In this document: positions 57,925 to 64,000 of the stretch, piece after piece | How positions within the stretch are numbered: the first letter of the stretch is position 1 | How the letters are laid out: the number at the start of each line of letters is the position of its first letter | Source of the DNA: Gossypium raimondii | Lineage: Eukaryota; Streptophyta; Magnoliopsida; Malvales; Malvaceae | Length of the DNA: 64,000 nt | Reading direction: 5' to 3' | Assembly (NCBI RefSeq): GCF_025698545.1 | Contig: NC_068565.1 | Span: forward strand, 5,704,001 to 5,768,000 | Made by a program: the position numbers and the translations under genes | The notes under the pieces: generated by a model | Database searches by the model: none | What the model saw: only the letters and a program-made list of their open reading frames with translations | Told to the model about the DNA's origin: nothing

Positions 57925-59371
57925 TACCCTATTTTTATATTAATTTTATAATGTAATTTTCGTTTCGGTATTGAATTTGAGATTTGATGGAACCGATAAT
58001 TAAAAATTAATTATTTGAAAATTCCATGTTATAAAATTTAGAATATGTTCCATTTTGATATTTGAATCATGCTATTAGTGTAAAATCTTTATGATACTAA
58101 AATCATGCAAACCAAAACACTAATATTGCACAAACAATGATTTTAAAATCTTTAGAATGACATTGTTGATGTAAAGATCGAACAAGACGAAGGTTGTGGT
58201 GGTGTTGGTCGATTCACCCTATTTAGGACAGGGTGAAGAGTTGATGGTGGTGCCCAAAGTATGTTGATGAGGAGTTTTTCCAAAGAGAAAAAAAGAAGAA
58301 GAAAAAGATGAAAAGGAGAGGAAGATGAGAAAGATCATAGAGGGAGCCCCTTCTCTTGTTTTCCTTGTCTTTTTTTATCACCAAGCTTATGGTTATGATA
58401 GCCTATTTGTTTAGGTAGTTGTAGAATGTGCGAGATGTGGTAAGTGGATCCCTTGATGAGATTTGATATGTATAATAATATTATATTTGTATAACAATTG
58501 GAAAAGTTATAAAATGATCGTATTTGAGAAAAAAATATGAATGAAGTCTCTATGTTGTATGCTTGGAGCTTTTTTTTTTTTACCAATCTCATACTGGCGA
58601 TGAGTTATAAGACTGCTCGCATATGAGCAAGGCGTTAGTCGAGATACATTGCTTGCTCAATTTAAAATATAAATATGCGCATATTTTTAGTAAATGAATG
58701 AATGGCTAGCGAGGAGTGTCAATTATTAAATTACACACATTTGGTACTATAGACAAAGAAATTTTGGACCAATTAGAAAACACCACGTGCCAAGCTAAAA
58801 TTACCATGAGCGAAACTCAAAATTATTATGGTGAAAATGATGACATTGTATATGTGTCACAAATATTTTTATTTAATTAATTTAAATTAATTAAAAGATA
58901 AATATTAAAATTTTTATTATCACTCATTAAAATAAATTAATTAAGTGATAATATCATACGATTATTTTATCTTTAATTAATTAAATTAATAAGACATGAG
59001 TAATAAATTAAGTGATAACAGTTGGCTTTATACTTACAGCAATATTACAACCTTTACTAGTTTGCTTCCCTTTTTTGTCAGAGAGAATTTTATATGTAAT
59101 CTATCCAACAAAGACTAAACAATAATGAATTATTATTGTACATTAATGGCCAAAAAGATTTTTGTTTACATAAGATTTCATAGTATCAGACAAGGACTCT
59201 GCTTCTATAGGCCTTCGAAACATGAACACCGGGTAAAATAGAAAGGATATCAGTCCTAAATGAAAAAAATAAATTCCGAGGAATTGGAAAAATGAGAGTA
59301 GAAATAGAAAAGAAAAGCTAAATTTATGTCAAATTTGGTACAAGAAATGGGTGATGTTTTTAATGCTATTC
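57925..59371. other. AT-rich intergenic DNA and 3' flank of the DUF1685 gene
   Basis: No exon or terminal repeat recognised. The open frame at 58592-58335 (minus) is not family-like. The last few hundred bases are likely 3' UTR of the minus-strand gene. Confidence 0.45.
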
Positions 59372-60367
59372 TCAGCACTCTTGTCGAACATTAGTTGCCA
59401 CAGCTCTGGCCCAAAACTTGATTTGTGCCTTCATATCCTTTGCTGAATTCTTGGATACACATGTTGGAATAGGAGGTGGTGCAGGGCCTTGTACCAGCCA
59501 CGCCTCCGACAAATATGGCTTCTTCACCTTATCTGGTTGCAACTCATCTTCTATCTTATCCCCTTGCAAGCCTGGCAATATGTTCACAATATCAGGGCTC
59601 AGGTCTTCCTTGTCGAATGTGAATCCTAAATCCTTGAACCCTTGCAGTTCTTGGAATGCAAGATCGCTATAGCTCTTTTGCAGCATCTTCTTCGGGTTCG
59701 AGTGGCGGTACCTCGTGACCGAAGCCTCGTTGGTGTTGTTAATGGCTTCCACCTCTTGGTTCCTCGGTGGTCTAATGCTACACCTTGGCAAGTTTGTTGC
59801 CTGCAAAATGCAAATGATACATTCATATATACAATTCGAGATTATATGTATATAGGATCAGATGAGTACCTTGTTATGATTGTGCCTTGGTGGCAATATA
59901 TCTGGTGAGTCAGCCAATGCTTGTCGGATCAATTTGCTCATTCTTATATCACTGACTTTGGCCTCCATTGAAGAAGGCAAAGAAGGTGTTCTTTGCAAAC
60001 TATGTCTCGATGATGATGATTCTCTATCAGGCGTCTTTGTCTTATGATCAGAACATGTTGTTGTCGTCGTCGACGTCGTCTTCGATGCTTGCAATGATAA
60101 TTGCCTGTTCAATTTGATCTTCCCACCATGGTTCTTTTTTGCTTCAACCTGTTCTCCCCTCCCTATACATGGAGGCAACGAGGGTGCACGGACCAAACCA
60201 TTAGAGCTCTGATTATTATTACATGAATCATTTGACAAAACATCTTGTCTGAAATTCGATGATGTACAAGGATCTGAATAACATCTTGACATCCTCCTTC
60301 TCCTGTCGAGTAAGTTCTCGAAAAACCAAGACTCTTCCAAGAGATCAAGAGCTTCGGTTTCCTCCAT
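59372..60367 (-). CDS. DUF1685 family protein
   Basis: Two exons: 60367-59870 and 59800-59372, in phase, giving 308 residues. The start MEETEALDLLEESWFFENLL is followed by RRRRMSRCYSDP. Two similar short blocks, LVRAPSLPPCIG and LQRTPSLPSSMEAKVSDIRM, lie in the first exon with Ser/Thr-rich linkers. The second exon carries the DUF1685 core: QKSYSDLAFQELQGFKDLGF, TFDKEDLSPDIVNILPGL and PYLSEAW, ending MKAQIKFWARAVATNVRQEC. Members are plant-specific, probably soluble and largely disordered, and of unknown function. No transit peptide or membrane segment is seen. The start is the only upstream ATG that keeps the conserved acidic N-terminus. Confidence 0.87.
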
Positions 60368-61129
60368 TACTGCAAAAACTCAATATGAAAAAAGAAAAAA
60401 AGACAGATAAGAGGGATCTTTATATTATGTCATCTATTGAATTTGTAATTTTAATTAGAAAAAGGCCAAATGGGTAAGGTTGCCATGTGCTTTTCGAGAT
60501 CACAACTCATAAAACCCATATTAATATTCGAAGAAAGATTCGGTGGGTACATTTGTTAAGCCTAATAAATATTTTTGGTTAAGTCGAATATTTGATATTT
60601 TTTAAGTAAAATTTAGTTAAAATTTGTAAATAAATATAGTGAATTTAAAAAAAATTAGTAATTCTAAATCTAATATAATATGGAAAAAAAAATTGATATC
60701 AAATTATGGGGATGTGCTAGTGTTGAGATATAGGGTATGGATTTGCTGTCAATGACAGCGCAGTTCCCATGTGACAAGTCTTACTGTTCATTGAATTATG
60801 AAGAATAAAATAATGTGTTGTAAATTGTCTTCTCATCTCATCAGACAAATTGGAAAACAACTCATTGCGTATTGAAAGTGCAGATATATGTGTTGGTTTT
60901 TTCTTGGGTGGTTGATTTAGAAGTTGAAGGAGGGTTCAGACTTGTGTTGGTTATTTTCGTGCACAGGTCTCCTTCAATCATGGGATTTGATTTTGTTGGT
61001 TTTTGGTTCATCTTTCACGACACCAAGATTAGATGTGTTTTCAACCCTTTATAATTGTATTTTACCTTTTTTTATTTTAAAAATAAATAAATTAGTTTGT
61101 TGAATTCAGAAAATATTTTTAGTAAAGTT
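60368..61129. other. Upstream region of the DUF1685 gene
   Basis: Contains its leader and promoter on the minus strand. Further right the DNA is AT-rich. A roughly 70-bp block at 61047-61122 recurs at 61840-61908. Confidence 0.45.
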
Positions 61130-61130
61130 A

Positions 61131-61500
61131 CATAAAATTTGAAATGTATTAATTTAGTGTGTTTTATTATATAAATTTAGTAAAAATTCTCATTTTGACC
61201 CTTTGTTCGGTTTTTATTACTTTTAAAAATATATTATTTTCGTGTCTATTTATTTTATTTTATTTTAGTACATAATGTTTGAAATGTATTATTTTAGTGT
61301 GTTTTATATAAATTTAGTAAAAAACCCTTATTTTGGCCTTTTATTCGTATTTTCTTATTTTCGGATTTTATTACTTTCAAAAATATAATATTTTCGTATT
61401 TTATTATTTTATATTATTTTAGTACATAATGTTTGAAATGTATTATTTTTGTGTGTTTTTATATAAATTTAGTGAAAAACCCTTATTTTGGCAATTTGTT
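61131..61500 (+). repeat. Tandem repeat, about three units of 140-155 bp
   Basis: The phrase CATAATGTTTGAAATGTATT, then TTAGTGTGTTTTATATAAAT, then AAAAACCCTTATTTTGGC recurs with starts near 61131, 61271 and 61425. Each unit carries an AGTAAAAAACCC-like motif resembling the end of the Mutator-like element at 23555-24953. Confidence 0.75.
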
Positions 61501-61671
61501 CGTATTTTTCTCTTTTTTTCAGATTTTATTACTTTCAGTAAATTTACTATTTTTATTTTTATTTATTTATTTTCGTATTTTGTTTTTCCATAAACATATT
61601 TTTTCGGTATTTTATTTTTAATACTATTTTTATAAAAAATCTAAAAATAAGAAAACTACGAACAAAGTGGG

Positions 61672-61752
61672 GTGCCGCCTATGGCCGTGGCACCTTTGGT
61701 GCCGCCTCTGCCACTGGCACCATTGGTGCCGCCTATGGCAGTCCCTCCACTA
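61672..61752 (+). repeat. 27-bp GC-rich tandem repeat, three units
   Basis: Units at 61672, 61699 and 61726 each start GTGCCGCCT and contain CTATGGC or CTGCCAC variants. It is a GC-rich island in very AT-rich DNA. Similar GGTGCC/GGCGCC motifs occur inside the Mutator-like element near 23810-23870. Confidence 0.85.
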
Positions 61753-61904
61753 TTGTTTGTACCATTTTGGCACATAATAAATTGCTTGTATTATTTTGGT
61801 ATTTTTTTAATTTTTTTGTATTATTTGTGTAAAAAACCCATAATTGTATTTTACCTTTTATTTTAAAATAAATAAATTAGTTTGGTGAATTTAGAAAATA
61901 TTTT

Positions 61905-62065
61905 TAAGTGGAGTCAAAATTAAAAGATTAAATTAAAATTTTATTATTTTTAGGGAGCCTAAAGTATAATTTTACATTTATTATTTTTTAAACTTTTAAA
62001 GAATCTAAATGAAAAGTTTCTATTTTAGTGGGGCCGGGCCCCCTGCCAGCCTCCTTGGATACACT
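61905..62065 (-). mobile_element. Decayed hAT-type MITE relic, reverse orientation
   Basis: On the minus strand the phrases GGCAGGGGGCCCGGCCCC, ACTAAAATAGAAA and TTAAAAGTTTAAAA, then a GACTCC/TTTAATTTAATC section, follow the same order as in 2111-2342 and 40943-41168. The terminal CAGGGGCGAA boxes and target duplication cannot be made out. Confidence 0.55.
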
Positions 62066-62074
62066 CTTGGTCTC

Positions 62075-62375
62075 TATACTTTAAATAAAAAAACAAACTA
62101 ATTCATTCAGACTCAATTAAAATTTTCATCCATTTTCACTATTAAAATTTGATGTGATTGATGGAATAATTAGATAGTTTCACATGCCATGCCATGTGTA
62201 CATCATGACGATGTACAGAGACTAATTTTTAACAGTAAAAACGGATAAAATTTTAACAAAAGGACCAATTTGCTTTTGATCTAACGTATAAGGATTAATT
62301 TACCTTTTTTAGTAAAATGACAAAATGCAATCCGACTCCTAGTACAAGAGCCTCCATGATACTTTTACCAAGATA
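62075..62375 (-). repeat. MITE-type repeat fragment
   Basis: The right end, read on the minus strand, is AAAAGTATCATGGAGGCTCT then TGTACTAGGAGTC, matching the opening at 25938. The interior has GGACCAATTTGC and TAACGTATAAGGATTAA. The left end is not identified. Confidence 0.55.
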
Positions 62376-62439
62376 AATGATATATGAATTTTAGTTTAAT
62401 GTGCAATTTTGTGCATGAAATTTTGATTTGATCTATACT

Positions 62440-63350
62440 CACTACACCAAAATAGGCTTTTAGCGGCATCTTTTGTGGCGTTTGATAAACAAACGCTGCT
62501 AAAAATCGACCATTAGCGGCGCTAATCCTAAAACGCCGCAAAAACCTGAACATTTAGTGGCGTTTTTTAAAAAACGCCGTAAAAGAACATCATTAGTGAC
62601 TTTTATATGTAAGCGCCGCAAAATACCTTAACCAAAACGCAGCGTTTGGTTTTGAGGTATATTAGTATTAGTGGCGTTTACGAGAAAACGCCGCTAAAGA
62701 ACAGTATTAGCGGCGTATTACAAAAAGCACCGCAAATATCTTAACCAAAACGCACCGTTTGGTCTTGAGGTAGATTAGAGTTAGTGGCGCTTATTGAAAA
62801 ACGCCGCAAAATATTGGGATATAGCGGCATTTTGAGAGAAACGCCGGTAGAGGTAAGTAATTTGAGGAAAAAATTTCAGCAAAACTGTACCGTTTTATTT
62901 TTTCCTATTATTGCTTTAGTGGCACTCAGTAAAAAAACGCCACAAAAGATACGGATTTCGCGACTGTTGTTAACTATAAGTAACTAATTTGCGGTGTTTC
63001 GTTTATAAAAGCCGGAACAAAAATAAGCAAAACGGCTTTGTTTTGTTTCATTATATTGCTTTAGTGGCGCTTGAAGTAAACGCCGCAAATATTTCGGCAA
63101 GATGCTTTTCTTGTGTGGTGGAATGTTCGTTAAAACGACGCCACTTTTGATTTTCTGTATTGGTATTAGTAGCGTTTTTGGCAAAACCGCCGCAAAAATA
63201 GCCAATTAAAATTTTAGGTTTTACGGTTTAATATTTAAGTTTTATCGTATACGGTTTAGCGTTAATGATTTAAGGGTTACGATGAAAAGTTTTAGCGTTT
63301 CGGGTTTATGGTTTATACGAGTTTAATATATATATGCGCTATCACTACTA
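62440..63350 (+). mobile_element. One end of a CACTA (En/Spm-type) DNA transposon
   Basis: It starts CACTACACCAAAATAGGC at 62440, preceded by ACT. The next 750 bp contain many copies, in both orientations, of a subterminal motif around AGCGGCGTTT and AAACGCCGC (for example near 62460, 62510, 62560, 62690, 62800, 63170). This dense subterminal repeat region is where the En/Spm transposase binds. It ends in degenerate GTTTACGGTTTA repeats. The reverse-complement terminus TAGTG with the same inner sequence is not present, so the element is truncated or continues past the window. Confidence 0.82.
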
Positions 63351-64000
63351 TTCTCGTATTTGATCATAGTTTAAAAGAAGCAGGCGCATGAAATTCAATT
63401 TCACTAAATTTCAACTGCAGGAGACAATATTTCAGCATTAAAATTAATAATTAAGGTGATTGTTGCTAAAATCAATGGATACAATGTCGTTTATCATTCT
63501 TTCCGTTGAAACGCCCTTTCAAACCTGAGTAAATGCAATTTGCCTTTTTCTTCGACTATAAAGTTATAATTTATATTTTTGAGTTTTAAAATTTGGTTTA
63601 ATATTCGAAAAATTTCAGGATCGATGGGATATTGAATTCGGATTTATAATATTCAAAGTAAAAACAACGCATAATTAGTAATGTATTGATTTCCAAACAT
63701 CTCAAGGGTACTAAAATTTTTCTATGTATAACTTAGAGCATAAAATTAAAATTGTAAGACATTATTGGAATAGTGTCAATAATTTATAAATTGGAATGCC
63801 GATAGTAGTTAAATAATACATATATACTTACATATATAAAATGTAATTTTTTTAAGATTTGTACAAAAAATGTTAGATCTGTGTCATAATTTTAAACTAT
63901 TTTAATTGAAATGAAATTAATAATTTCATATTAATGCATCAATTTAAAATAATGTCATAACATTTATCCAATTTGAAAATCCACTAAAAAAAGAAATAGT
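63351..64000. other. AT-rich end of the window, nothing recognised
   Basis: No coding or repeat signal was resolved. It may be interior sequence of the CACTA element. Confidence 0.4.

Noticed and set aside
63200-63330. Telomere-like sequence (GGTTTTACGGTTTA words)
   Set aside because: The words are degenerate and do not form TTTAGGG arrays. They sit in the subterminal part of a CACTA element.

Overview
The window is plant nuclear DNA, AT-rich, with GT-AG introns and dense transposon debris. The gene set (plastid-targeted carbamoyl-phosphate synthase large chain, SAWADEE homeodomain protein, DUF1685 and DUF3082 proteins) marks a eudicot. Several repeat families look like ones I remember from cotton (Gossypium): LTRs opening TGTAACAGCC or TGTAACGACC, small hAT elements opening CAGGGGCGAA, and Mutator-like elements opening GGGTTTTTTACTAAAATA. 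That host assignment rests on memory, not on a search. Exon models were built by hand from reading-frame continuity, GT/AG signals and known family alignments, and all of them close in phase.

Layout. 0.5-3.1 kb: minus-strand PDAP1-like casein kinase substrate gene, 3' end off the window, with a hAT miniature element in an intron. 3.5 kb: relic of a chloroplast tRNA-Leu gene. 6.6-7.8 kb: transcription elongation factor ELOF1. 8.9-12.1 kb: SHH1/SHH2-type SAWADEE homeodomain gene. 12.8-20.8 kb: RTN4IP1-like oxidoreductase whose second intron holds a full-length but decayed 4.8 kb Ty1/copia element with a 5-bp target duplication. 20.8-26.8 kb: intergenic, with a 1.4 kb non-autonomous Mutator-like element. 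26.85-28.9 kb: intronless acidic protein related to plant protamine P1-like proteins. 29-43 kb: transposon-rich, with two diverged copies of one segment (about 30.1-31.3 and 40.1-42.9 kb) bracketing a dead PIF/Harbinger transposase, its Myb/SANT partner, a 3' fragment of a nucleobase-ascorbate transporter gene, a solo LTR, a Gypsy-type LTR and a second Mutator-like element. 43.4-47.4 kb: CARB. 49.0-50.3 kb: DUF3082 plastid membrane protein. 50.8-55.2 kb: nested LTR sequences, a 46-bp hairpin-forming tandem array and a broken plant mobile domain gene. 59.4-60.4 kb: DUF1685 protein. 61-63.4 kb: tandem repeats, MITE relics and one end of a CACTA transposon.

The host genes are not an operon or pathway cluster. 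They are independent housekeeping or regulatory genes: transcription elongation, RNA-directed DNA methylation, pyrimidine and arginine precursor synthesis, organelle redox and plastid membrane. I see no convincing new multi-gene system. The items most worth checking are the transporter fragment lying inside a probable Harbinger element, the hairpin tandem array, the family of Mutator-like ends linked to a plant mobile domain pseudogene, and an odd clustering of the copia element's sequence defects at CAG/CTG triplets, which may be biological or an assembly artefact.
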